Shown here: piece after piece, positions 46,590-59,000 of the stretch | Layout of the letters: each line of letters starts with the position of its first letter | Numbering within the stretch: position 1 is the stretch's first letter | From: Mytilus trossulus | Lineage: Eukaryota > Mollusca > Bivalvia > Mytilida > Mytilidae | Length of the DNA: 64,000 bases | NCBI RefSeq assembly: GCF_036588685.1 | Contig: NW_026963295.1 | Location: forward strand, 3,472,001-3,536,000 | Direction of reading: 5' to 3' | Translations under genes and position numbers: made by a program | Notes under the pieces: generated by a model | Database searches by the model: none | The model's input: only the letters and a program-made list of their open reading frames with translations | Told to the model about the DNA's origin: nothing

Positions 46590-47045
46590 CTCAGGGTTGC
46601 TGCTCAAAAGGAAGCTCTTAAACCAAGAGTTCCAAATGGTGCAGTTGAATTCATCCCTTCGTAAATTTTACTGACACCATCAAAGTTGGTTTATCGTTAT
46701 GAAATAACCGTTTCACAAATGATATCGGATATGTTTCTTACGTCATAACTACAATCCCCTTCCCTTTCATAAATGTGACCTACCGAATTAGACTATTTAC
46801 CGGATTTGTTATTACATAAGCATCACGACGGGTGCCACATGTGGAGCATGATCTGCTTACCCTTCCGGAGCACATGAGATCCCCCTTAGTTTTTTGTGGG
46901 GTTCGTGTTATTCTTTAGTTTTCTACGTTGTGTCATTTGTACTATTGTTTGTTTGTCCTTTTCATTTAAGCCATGGCGTTGTCAGGTTATTTTCGATTTA
47001 TAAGTTTGACTTTCCAATTGGTATCTTTCGTCCATTTTTAATAGG
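46590..47045 (+). pseudogene. Retroelement C-terminus and tail, plus orientation
   Basis: NRFTNDIGYV, TIPFPFINVTYRIRLFTGF and HVEHDLLTLPEHMRSPL blocks followed by the reverse complement of the GAGGGACGAAAG tail, ending near 47038. It interrupts homology between the unit A and unit B flanks. Confidence 0.6.
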
Positions 47046-48354
47046 TAAACTGTACACGGTTTATTTTCTTTTGTTCATGAACAAATGGATATTTTCTACC
47101 TTGTAAACTTTCTAAGCATAAAAATCAGAAGCGTAGCCGTAATATATGTGCTATGTTAAATACCGAAAATGGCAAAAAGGCAAGATTCAAAATAGAAATA
47201 TATTCAGAACGCCATTATACAGGATATGTCCGTAATAGGGGGAAATCTTGAAGATTAATTACTAGTTTGAATTATTTTTTATCGAACCTTCTTTCTGAGG
47301 ATTTCGGCAAAATTGATTTTTAAAACATGATTAGTTCATCCTTTCATTTCGTAAATAGTTAACTGTTAATGATCTAAAATATATTAAATCAACATATAAG
47401 TATACTTCCGTTAAAGGAAGTTTACAAGAAATCCTTTACCTAAAATCCAAGACGGTAAAAGGCATATAGAAATATCTATTGTATATAATTCTAATAAATA
47501 ATCTACAACTGATATACAAAGAATCAATTTTATCAAAAAGGACAAAAGTACGTGTTTTAATTAATACGAGTAAAATACCTCATATTTTACAATACCTGTA
47601 ATAGTGTTTATTCATGTACTACATTTACTTATCATGATTAAAGCTTTGTTGTATGTATCCTGTGTGTTCTTTGTTGTAAAATAAAATATTCCATTCATTA
47701 AACGTTTAATCGTTGTTATTTCATTAATAAGTACGTTTGATATTAAAAGACCTTTGAATACAAAGAAATGCCGAGAACCGCGAGCCTGAGGATTGACAGG
47801 ATTTAAACAGCCCGTTTTGTGAGGATGTCTTTAAGTATCAATCTTAACTGATCACTAAAGTTAAATTGACCAGAAACAAACAAAAACTTATAAAGGTAGA
47901 AAAAAACACTTGCCTCATTCTCCTAGTTGACAAGTTTAAACATATTCAAATAATAGTTAAACAGTATTCACAAAATTGCTGGTTCTTGTTTATTTTACAT
48001 TAGCTAGAGGTTTGCAATCTCACAAAACATGTTTAAACACGCAGCAGAAAAAGTCTGTCCCAAGTCAGAAACCTCTGTCCTACGTTAGTCTTGTTAACAA
48101 TTTCTTAAGTTATAGTTCAATTTAATATATTGGAGTTTAGTGTCTCGTAGCAAATGCCAATTTAAAAACGATGATATTTTGTCTATCGTATTATTTTGAA
48201 AATATAGTTCACCATTTCATTTATTTTCACTGGTACAAATAAAATATGTTTTTTTAAACACAAACTTGTGTTGGGCTTGCATGGATACTTTAACCAAAAA
48301 TAATATTAAATCCATAACGTATTTTGTAATCAGAATGGTTTTGAGATTATTTGT
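47046..48354. other. Spacer between unit B and unit C
   Basis: 47430-47740 aligns with about 25205-25500. The rest is AT-rich with one decayed retroelement tail. No gene recognised. Confidence 0.5.
48000..48100 (+). mobile_element. Decayed retroelement tail fragment
   Basis: A weak but recognisable copy of the same tail (GTCCCAAGTCAG, CCTACGTTAGTCTTG) just upstream of the unit C duplication boundary. Confidence 0.4.
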
Positions 48355-48417
48355 TTGCATTGGCATCGGGTTTTTTTAAAGAATGGACAATGTATGTTTA
48401 ATTTATATGTTTTTCAT

Positions 48418-48648
48418 AGTCTGAGTCGTTGGATTTCTGTCGCATTTATGTATAACATTATCTCCTTTTATTCAAAACCAAATGAATGGCTTGAGTATCT
48501 ATATATTTATATAATGAGAAGGGACTCAAGCACCCAAGAACCACAACCATTAAAACATAAGAAATTATTAGGAACCAACGAATCCGAAAAGATGTCCAAT
48601 ATGTTCAATAGGCAAGCAATGCTTGGGGAAGATTATTTGATTGAGTGA
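48418..48648 (+). other. Possible terminal coding exon, unit C (unknown product)
   Basis: This is the counterpart of the frame at the start of the window: same stop position, conserved NEWLEYLY and SEKMSNMF blocks, and a pyrimidine-rich stretch with CATAG directly upstream. The open frame can be extended back to 48355. There is no recognised domain. Confidence 0.3.
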
Positions 48649-49931
48649 TTGCTGTTTTCTTGTCTACGTCCAGTGAAAAATATTTATAATGTTTAGGACG
48701 AAAACAAATACAAAGTTAATACACACATAAAATAAGGTAAAATAAAAAGTATTGACCAACATGAAGGGCGAAAAATTTAAAAACCGATTGGAGAATAAGG
48801 GTAACCTGGATAGGGATAGAAAGAAAGCCTGAAGACAGGCCACACACGTACCCCTCACAGAATCATAGCAATGTTTTCAAACAAAAACAAGGAGCTTTGC
48901 CCTCTCTCAATAAAATGTTTACGTCTTTAATCTATTTAGACGCGGTTGGTTCATCATTTACATTCAAAACGCAGACTGAAACCCAATGTCTGTAACGTTT
49001 TCTCTGTCAAAACACATCCTTTGGGCCATGAAAAACAAAACGCTGCCCAATAGACTGACCTGAGTTTTGAAAAATAGTAACATACTCTATATCAAAATAG
49101 ATTCAATCAGACAAAAATTAAAAACAAAATGTTTCTTTTTGATGAAAATTTTGTGTTATCTGAAGTAATTGTTTGTTACATAAAGGAATCTGTAAAGCAT
49201 CTATCTTTTTATTCAAATCAAATATTCGTTCTCGTTGTTAATAATTCTTGACGTAAAATGAGTCGTCGAGTTAGACATACTCAATACATTTAAATATATA
49301 TTTCGAATACATTGTGACATATTGCAGTATGTAGGCAATACACAGTAAGTTTTTCCTCGCTACGATCGTCCGAACATAAAATTGCATGAATGAAACTGAT
49401 GAATAAACCTGAAGGACAATAGTACACAAAACATCTTTATTTCTAACATCAGAATGTCAATAATGTATGATGACTAGGAACTTGTCAAAGAAGAAGAAAT
49501 TATGCGTATATCAATTGTTAAATTGATTCAAATAATGAAATATTACTTGAACATGTCAAGTGTGAAATTGAACGGCATCTAATGCTTTAATTTCAAGTCA
49601 GCAATTATATGTTGACAGGAAATCTAATTACAACAATCATTTTTTTTTACATTTAATGTATAAGAGATTTTGAGAAATACTTAGGACTTTCTATCCTATA
49701 CAAAATTATTAGATGCAAATATGATTTAAGCTTTTTAAATGTTTTATCAGGAACACTTTCTTTGGCTTTTTTATTCCAACATTACTGCTTAAGCCGTGTG
49801 TACATGAAATGCGCGTATTCCAGACAGTTTAACAGGTTTTGTAACATTTTGTAATAGACAAGAAGTTGAAATCAGGTTCATATGTTAAGAATTAACACTC
49901 ATACGACTCATTATGTAAAGCATCACAAAAC

Positions 49932-50525
49932 TGGTTTTATCTTCTCATATATGGTATGATGGTATGATACTAAACCCCTAACGGGAAGGATTGTGCCTGA
50001 TATTCATATGATGAAATCATAATCTTTCAATCAGTTTAATTGAAGTCTAGCGCTGGCATGTCAGTTAACTGCTAGTAGTCTGTTGTTATTTATGTATATT
50101 ATTGTCATTTTGTTTATTTTCTTTGGTTACATCTTCTGACATCAGACTTGGACTTCTCTTGAACTGAATTTAAATGTGCGTTTTGTTATGCGTTTACTTT
50201 TTTACATTGACTAGAGGTATAGGAGGAGGGTTGAGATGTCAAAAACATGTTTAACCCCGCTGCATTTTTGCGCCTGTCCCAAGTCAGGAGCGTCTGGCCT
50301 TTGTTAGTCTTGTATTCTTTCAATTTTAGTTCCTTGTGTACAATTTGGAAATAAGTATGGCGTTCATTATCACTGAACCTGTAAATATTTGTTTAGGGGC
50401 CAGCGGAAGGACGCCTCCGGGTGTTGAAATTTCTCGCTACATTGAAAACCTGTTGGTGACCTTCTGCTGTTGTTTTTTCTGAGGTCGAGTTGTTGTCTCT
50501 TTTACACATTCCCCATTTCCATTTA
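49932..50525 (+). mobile_element. Retroelement 3' end, unit C copy
   Basis: Counterpart of 2214-2810. It retains the distal coding remnant and 3' tail but lacks the 695-bp RT segment present in unit A. Confidence 0.65.
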
Positions 50526-50758
50526 AAAAAAACGATCAGATATAACACGACAATGAACATGCACACTATACAGCCAAACACACAACAGAAACAACAGAAA
50601 AAAACATAATTTAATATATGAAACTTGGGTATATCAATACCGAGATAAATCATTAGGCATTGACAATTTATATTGTATAAAACAGTCATAGTAGGGAATA
50701 GGGTATGTTCTGTATATAGTGAAAAGACGACATCAATGTTAAAATATAATCTAAGACG

Positions 50759-51085
50759 TGTGTAAATTGTTATCAAAGGTACCAGGATTATAATTTAGTA
50801 CGCCAGACGCGCGTTTTGTCTACATAAGACTTATCAGTGACGCTCATAACAAAATAGTAATAAACCAAACAAATACAAAGTTGAAGAGCATTGAGGATCC
50901 AAAATTCCATAAATTTGTGCCAAATACGGCTAAGGTAATCTATGCCTGGGATAAGAAAATCCTTAGTTTTTCGAAAAATTCAAAGTTTTGTAAACAGGAA
51001 ATTTATAAAAGTGACCACATAATTGATATTCTTGTCACCACCGAAGTGCTGACTACTGGGCTGGTGATACCCTCTGGGACGATAA
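50759..51085. repeat. Single unit of the ~360-bp repeat (unit C)
   Basis: Counterpart of the array at 3021-4083. It most resembles the third unit there (GGGATAAGAAAATCC, CTCTGGGACGATAA ending). Confidence 0.7.
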
Positions 51086-51141
51086 CGTTGTTATTTATGT
51101 TAGACACATCGTATATATCAACCAATTCATTGTTGTGTTCA

Positions 51142-51700
51142 TCACAGTAACGTATTGAGATATGTGAACATCGTACTACGGAACATAGGGTATACCACTA
51201 CTGAGAAATGGATTGGTAATTGGGAAATTGAAATCATCCCGTTTGTCATGGATTTTCGTGTGTAGTCGTCAGTCTCATTCAATATTGAGGACACTATCAA
51301 GGTATGCAGCAGTCCCCTTTGTACCATTAGTATCCATGCTTTTAAGTTCAATTGGATAAATGAGATGCAAGCCTGACAAAAAAAAATGGTTATTTGGTGA
51401 GAGGACATCATCAGTATATCTGCAAGTAAAATTAAAGAAAGTAAGTTCCTTTTTCTTCTTGTCTTGTAAAACGTTCTGAATGAATACTGATTCATACGAG
51501 TACAAAAACAACCCAGGCAGATTATGTTGACTACTAGTATCCATTGAAATATCAATCCTCCAAACGCAACATATCATGTCCAAAGTGACGAATATACAGA
51601 TGATAAGAACACCAGAAGTCGACCTGCATAATTGTCGACCAAGTTGTATAACATGTATAAAGAATGAAAACAACACAATATCAATTGCTTATTCATGTTA
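51142..51700 (-). pseudogene. Penelope/LINE-like RT fragment, unit C
   Basis: Duplicate of 4138-4740, with TDDVLSPNN, IYPIELKSMDTN and AAYLDSVLNIE visible over two minus-strand frames joined by a frameshift. Confidence 0.55.
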
Positions 51701-52204
51701 TTGTTTTCTACGTTTTAACCCGCCTTCGTCAGGAATGCTTAAAATAAAAAAAAAATGTCAAATACCTATAGAAACCAATACACTCAAAGAGATATATAAC
51801 AACATAACCTGAATTATTTGAATCCTTAGATTCTTTATGTTGCAATTGTTTTTAAACCGGCAAATTGTGAAAAGTTTGCCATTAATGATTCAAGTAGTTA
51901 TGTATCTTAGCGGATGATACCCTTGACCGTTTTAATACTTTATATTGGCCGATGCATATTACCCATTGTCTTTATTAGTATTGGTGAGAATATCTACAGG
52001 GTTAACATTTCTTTTGTCGTAAATTTTATCTAGGAGTTTTTCATGTGAAAATGATATATAAATCTTTGAAAGGATAGTGCTCATGGTTTATATGTTATTG
52101 ATATTTTGTAAGTTCTGAATAAATTTCAGCAGTATATTAAGACACTTCTTGATTATTCAACGAAACAATTCCATCAGGATAACAGTTCATGTTGTTTAAT
52201 TTAA

Positions 52205-52605
52205 TTATCAATGTAATGCAATTTCGACGGGTTTCGACTGGAGTATGTTATTTGACACTCTCCGCTTATCTCAACGAAGCTGTACTAATTACCAAACAAA
52301 CGTGTCACTACGTTCGTTAAAATGTCTAAGCGATAATTTCGATTTTACCAATTAGAACCCTTTGTATAATAATTTCCATTTTAGAAGCAAACATCTGTCC
52401 AGGAAATTGTGATCGGGAAATCATGCTCTTTGTTAGCATATCAATTGAGAGATATTTATCTCATAGGCAGGGTCAGTTGGAATGTTGCAATTCCTAATCG
52501 AGGTATTTCGAGATGGAATTCACAATCTGATGGATACTTTATTGTATCAGTGATATTCCTTATCTCAAGATATAATGGGATGATGTATATATCATAGTCA
52601 CCAAA
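52205..52605 (-). pseudogene. RT C-terminal fragment, unit C
   Basis: Duplicate of 5190-5585, with the same stops and order anomaly. Confidence 0.5.
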
Positions 52606-53093
52606 CCTTGATATAGTGGTTTGTCGAATTTGGTGATAATACTTATTTCATGTTTGCATACCAAGTCTTTGGAACGTTGTTTGGTATGTTTAAAAGCGAC
52701 AGGAATTATTTATATAATGTTTGAAATTAATACTTGACACAACTTCTGCTGTATGATTCATTCTATAATATTTCTCCAAATCTGTATATTTTTTTTGTAA
52801 ACTTCACATTTTAATTACACGTTCTATGAATGTCTTCATTAAACTCGATAATTGGACTTTTATGACTGAATTATTCTAATTACATTCAAACAAACACGCT
52901 CAAGATAATATTTCAATTGATTCATGTATCTTCAATTAGCTAATTCTTTTATTTTCTAATAAGTATTTAAAATAGTTAGTGTTTACTACCAAGGTGTTTA
53001 AAATTAAGTTTAGAATGTTATAGCATGATTTATTTTAAAAGAATTATTAGAATTCATAATCAGCGTTAAAGGAATCATACAAATTTGAAAACC
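52606..53093. other. 5' flank of lectin C
   Basis: Aligns with 5585-6072 upstream of lectin A. No conserved TATA box near the start codon (a GTATAAAC in A is not kept in C). Confidence 0.4.
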
Positions 53094-56000
53094 ATGGTTC
53101 ATTTTTCTGTTGTGATTTTATGTGTTGTATTTTCAATAGGATTTGCACAGCTGAATGTTGTAAAACGTAAATTTATAACAACAAAGGATAGACGAATTAT
53201 TCCCACTAGTACAACATTCATACAACAAATTACCCCATCTCCAGCGGTCTGTGCATCTTTGTGTACCATTGAGGAAATATGCTGCTATGCAAGTTATGAT
53301 ACAAAAACAATGCAGTGCAACCTAGATGAATCTTGCTGCCCAGAAAGTGAGATTTCAGCAGATGCACTGTTGTTGAAAAAGACAAAAGGTAAAAGTAGTA
53401 TAGTGTGTTTTTTTTTAAATTTAGTATACATTAACCTTTTTACTTCAGACCATCATTAAGGTCAAATCAAGAGACATTTATCTATTTACTTCGGTTTTAC
53501 CAAGGTAAAAATGCTAATGTATTTAATTAACTAAAAATTCTAGTAGACAGAAAAGTAAAAACAAACCATACAATTTTTTGACAATAGGCTGATAAGAGAT
53601 TAGGGGTCTGATATAAAATAAGTTGTATTTTGCGTAATTTGCCAAATGAGAATATAATGGCCAAATTCAAATAAAACAGTATACAATAAAATAAATTTGA
53701 CCGACATAAACCAGCGACCAAGTGCAGGCTTCTGACTTTGAACCGGCACATTATGAATCATGTGTTGATATTTCTTATTTTGCACAATTCTCAAACCTTA
53801 TGATAAGTCTTTTGTCTAAAACACATGATTACATCGAAGAGCTACGGTAAGCGTGAACTATATTACAAATAAAAAGCTTTTGGTAACCAGAGAACGAATT
53901 CCATATCCGAACCCAACCGATCTAAGTTTCAAATCATACATTTGTCACTGAATCGTATTCTCGATACTAATTCAAAAACCTTAAAATTGTTTTGAATTAC
54001 GTTATGTCATTTTCTTTTTAAAGTCTAATTATTTAATAATCAAATTTCAGTTTCACTTCCATGTCCAACCGGATGGTTAAAAAACGAAAACAAATGCTAC
54101 TACTTCAGCAATGAACAGAAACAATGGACAAATGCTAAGGTTGGTAATTCGAAATGTATTTCATATTATCGTATGTTGCTAGCACTCTTATAACATTTAG
54201 TAACATTCTATTTGGGTAAATAGACAGGCTTTTTATCACTTTTTTTCATTAAATTTTTTTTTTAAATGTATTGATAATTTTTGGTATGTCATCTGAAGCT
54301 TATTCTTGCTATAGGTTTATGAATAAAAAAAAAGATGCCGTACTTTTACAAATGATACAACTCTACATAAGACACCAACTGACACAGAAATTAACAACTA
54401 TTGTTATACCTTTCATATATTTTAAAATTCTATTGGATAAAACGTTATCATGCGTCACGGAATAATTCTGTTGTTTGTCATTCAATTGCAAGGAAGGACA
54501 AATAACCCTAAAAATATCCACCAGCGATGCATAACCCTATTATTCACTTTTTAAGTTTGTTGATTTGTACTTGAGTTACCTCCCATGAAAATGACATCAC
54601 ATACGTATATGAACAAAATGGCAGCGTACACGTTACCTGATTGGTAGTCCATCGAGAGACGAGGAAATAAGGAATTGGACATGAATACAACTGACAGTGC
54701 TAGCAGCCGATGATACTTAAGTTACCTCCCATGTAAATGACATCACATACGTATATAAACAAAATGGCAGCGTACACAATACCTGACTGGTAGTCCATCG
54801 AGAGACGAGGAAATAAGGAATTGGACATGAATACAACTGACAGTGCTAGCAGCCGATGGCAGCGTACACGTTACCTGACTGGTAGTCCATCGAGAGACGA
54901 GAAAATAAGGCATTGGACATGAATACAACTGACAGTGCTAGCAGCCAATGATATGTCTTATAAACAGTCCTTTCCAAGGCCATCAATAATTTACAAAAAG
55001 ATTCAATTTTTGTTGTAAATTCGAGAAATTCTAGAACACAAATGTATTTTAAACGTCAGTTTGTGTTTGTTATGTTAAAAATATAGACTAGTAAGTGTTC
55101 GAAATGTCCTTCCACTGTTAGTTCGGTAAAATAAAACAATTGTTGCGCCCTCAATGAAATAACCTGTTCGTGTTGACAATTTTACATATTCACCTCTTCA
55201 ACGGGCCATAATTGTATATAGTTCCAGTTTCACTGTAAGGCCTTTAACGATGAACAGAACTTTTAATTCGCTATAAAAGGCTCTGCATTGACTTATAATA
55301 AATAAATTGAACAAAAAAAAATACATGTATATGTATGTAGGGCCTAGGTTGTCATGTTGTCTAGCGCGTTGGGCATAGTGCAAGGTAATTTGGTGCCACG
55401 ATATATCAGTAGCATGTGTTCGAATCCCGATCAGGGAAGAAAAAAACGTTTGCTTCTAAAAAAATAAAGATCTATCTTTATTGGTCTGTTATTTAGACGA
55501 ACTATGTGTATGTATTACAGATTGTCTGTGAAGATGATGGAGGAATGCTTGTAGAAGTAGATTCAAAAGGTGAAAACGACTTTTTAAAGTTGTCAGCAAG
55601 TGCGACAAGTATGTATATTCATTGCATTAAGATGTAAGCAAGTGAACCAGCAATACACTATGAACTTGCTACGCATATATTTTTGATAAGTTTTCACAGG
55701 TGGAAATGATCTAAGATAGTGATATATCCTTCGTGTAAAAGTTTTGCATAACCATAACATGTGAGCATCGGTAATATAACTGTTTTAAAGAAAGCAAAAT
55801 AATTCGGATAATACTACATCATTTCATAAAATATCAACTTATTTTATTATATCAATATTTGTAAATTTCCAAACGCTCAGATCATCGGTTGTATACGATT
55901 TTTTACTTACAAGGATATTAACTGGTTGAGTACGAAATGAAAATTCTGTCAACGAACTAAGAGTCAATATGGTTGACACTCTTCACCAGAGACAAAAAGG

Positions 56001-59000
56001 TGTAGACCTAAGCAACAATAGGTATCAGTATAAATGATGAGCGAAACTAATACAGCATAAAAGCTACAAAAACTCGTGAAATGCTATTGTATATAATCGA
56101 GAAGGCAACGGTCGTATATTTGAACAACAACAAATATGATATACAGTAACAGGCGACAGTCATTGATTTACAGGTTCCTTATGTTTTACTCATTTTGAAG
56201 TCACGTTATGCGAGCACGTTTAACTTAGATAAAGGAAACAGTAGTATTCCGCTGTTCATAAGTCATATATCAAAACTATGTTGCATACGATATTTCTACC
56301 TACCAGTTAACTATAACATCTTAGCCACACGTTTATCGTTTTCTGTTTAGTATCAAATTTATATTCAGATCCATTTTGTTTTATCTCGTGATCAATTTTA
56401 TTTGGAAATCGTCAATGGTAGTCAGCAGGGTTTAAGAACATCAGTTGTTCGACCTGTTAGTAAAATGCGTTTTGTTTAAATAGACTTTTTTACTTTTTTG
56501 GTCTTTTGGAAAAAAGTTGTTCGTGCTGTATTTAGACCCTTCTACAACGGAATTTGTTTAACATGCACACGTATGAAAATTGCGTTTTTTATCCAACGCA
56601 ATTATAGGTTTGAACGTAGTTTTCAATTTAGACTCGTTTATATATTTTCGCTTGGGCTTGTATCATATTTCCCCTCCAGTTTATATGATCCGTTCATCCC
56701 CTATCTATACTAGTAAACGATAAGACCTCATTTTGGGTGTCGCTTCTCTTCTTTCCACAATAAAATAATCCTCATGCCTCTGTGTCCTATATGTACAGTG
56801 CATAATCGCATTTGTCATCCATTCATGGGATTATCCAGATTGAGTTAATTTGGGAGAAAAAAGGCGTCCGGATATGTTTCCGTCATTGGAAGAAATTTTA
56901 AGTCAGATTAGAACTCCGGTTTGCGTTTTCTGTATACTTTTTAACCAATATATACTACGAATATTATAAAGTGTATTATCTGTCTGATATCTGTCATTGG
57001 ACGAATTTTAATTCAGATTAGACCCTCGGCTTGCGTTTATTGTATACTTTGAAACAAATACTTATACTAGGAATAAAGTGTACTTTCTGTCTGATACCAT
57101 TTTCAAGTTTACTATCCACGGCGGTCACAGAGTTTATTAAATAGAGAGTGTCTGTAAAATATATCAATGACCGCCGTGGGTCGATTATTAAACTGAGAAT
57201 TGAATTTAAAAGAAAATACACAGTATGTATAGTAATAAATGAAGCAGGACCTTTTCGGGACGTCAGGAACGGGTGTTTTTCAGATCAAAATTTCAGGATT
57301 GACCTTTTCGGGATCCGGATTTCTTTTTTTTCGAATTTCAGGATGTCGAGGTATTTAATTTATCTTAAATTCGGAACCTCGGGATTTCAAGTTCTTAAGA
57401 CCGGGATATCTGGATCAGGACCCCTCCCGGTGCGATCCCCCCTTTTATAAATGTTCATAATATACAGATAAGCGCTACAATTATCCATGTGTCATTAAAA
57501 TTAATAGAGAACTAACAAAAAAAAAGGATTTCTTTTGTGAAAAAAGGAGGAGCCGGCCTAGAAAAACAATTATCCGGTCCCAAATTTCCTATGACTTTTG
57601 ATACCTTTTTCTGAAATTCTCCAGTCATTAAGTTTTTTTACGAAAAAAAGAAGATGAGGTATGAATGCCAATGAGACATTACTCCGCAAGAGACCAAAAT
57701 GACACCGAAATCAATATTTAAAGTTAAAAAAAAAAATTTCCTGTCCCCAAGTACCTATTACTTCTGATACTTCTCCTGAAATTCACAAGTCAGTAAATCT
57801 TTAACAAAATTCTTTCTACAGCACTTTAAATACTTTCAACAACACTCTAAATGCCCGCGATTTCGCGGGTGTGTTCTAGTAAACTTCTAAAATTCAAGAG
57901 TCTATCTGAAATTGAGGGTAAATCATTTGACCTTCGAAATACCGTTTCGATCCCTAACATCACTGAAGAGACATATATTGTGAAATCTAGATCTGGTGTA
58001 CAAAACAATATTGACACCTTGTGTTTGTGTCATAACATCTTAGCCACACGTTTATTGTTTTCTGTTAAGTATTATCATTTTGTTACATCTCGTGATTAAT
58101 TATATTTGGCAATCGCCAATGGCAGTCAGCAGGGCTTAAGAATATCAGTTGTTCGACCTGTTAGTCAAATGCATTTTGTTTAAATATACTTTTTCACTTT
58201 TTGGTCTTTTGAAAATGTTGTTTGTGCTGTATTTTAACTTTTCTTCAACGACATTTGTTTTACATGCACACGTATAAAAAAATCGTTTTTTATCCAACGC
58301 AATCATAGGTTTGAACGTAATTTTTTCAATTTAGACTCGTATATATATATATCTATATCTTAGTCTTGTCAAATAGAACAGTTTACTCGGATAATCGTTT
58401 AACCGATAGTGTACATTAATGTTTGTATCTATAGTACCTTACAAATGTACGTATTTCTAATACGATAGATTGTAGTTTGGCATTATAAGGCATAGTGTTA
58501 GGCTAAGTTGTCTGTGAGAATTCCTGGCGATGTTTGACTTTTAATCAACTAAAACTGCCGTCTCTACTATGGCGTGTTTTATAACTTCAGATTGAGAAGA
58601 TACTCAAACTTCTTGATCTCGTCAAATTGAAAATGTCTGAAACCGACTTAAAACAATGCGATGACGTCAGCCTATTCACTTACCGTGCATTCTTTTTCTA
58701 GAATCAACGCTTCACGAATGCGTCGCTGAAATGGACTCACCAGATTATCTTCTATTGTTTCCTTTGTATGTCTTTTTTCATTAAATTTGAAAAGACAAAT
58801 TTACTGATTTCTGTTCGCTAATGACACAATCTCAAAAACTTACCTATAACTTCTGAAATTTCTATATGCCTTCACTAAGAATCGAACAGGTTCATGAGTT
58901 GTGTTACGTGATACTGACATCAACATATTGACGAAACCATGGGCTACAAGTCGGTTACCATTTAAATGTCTATTATACATATATATACATATAACGCGTC

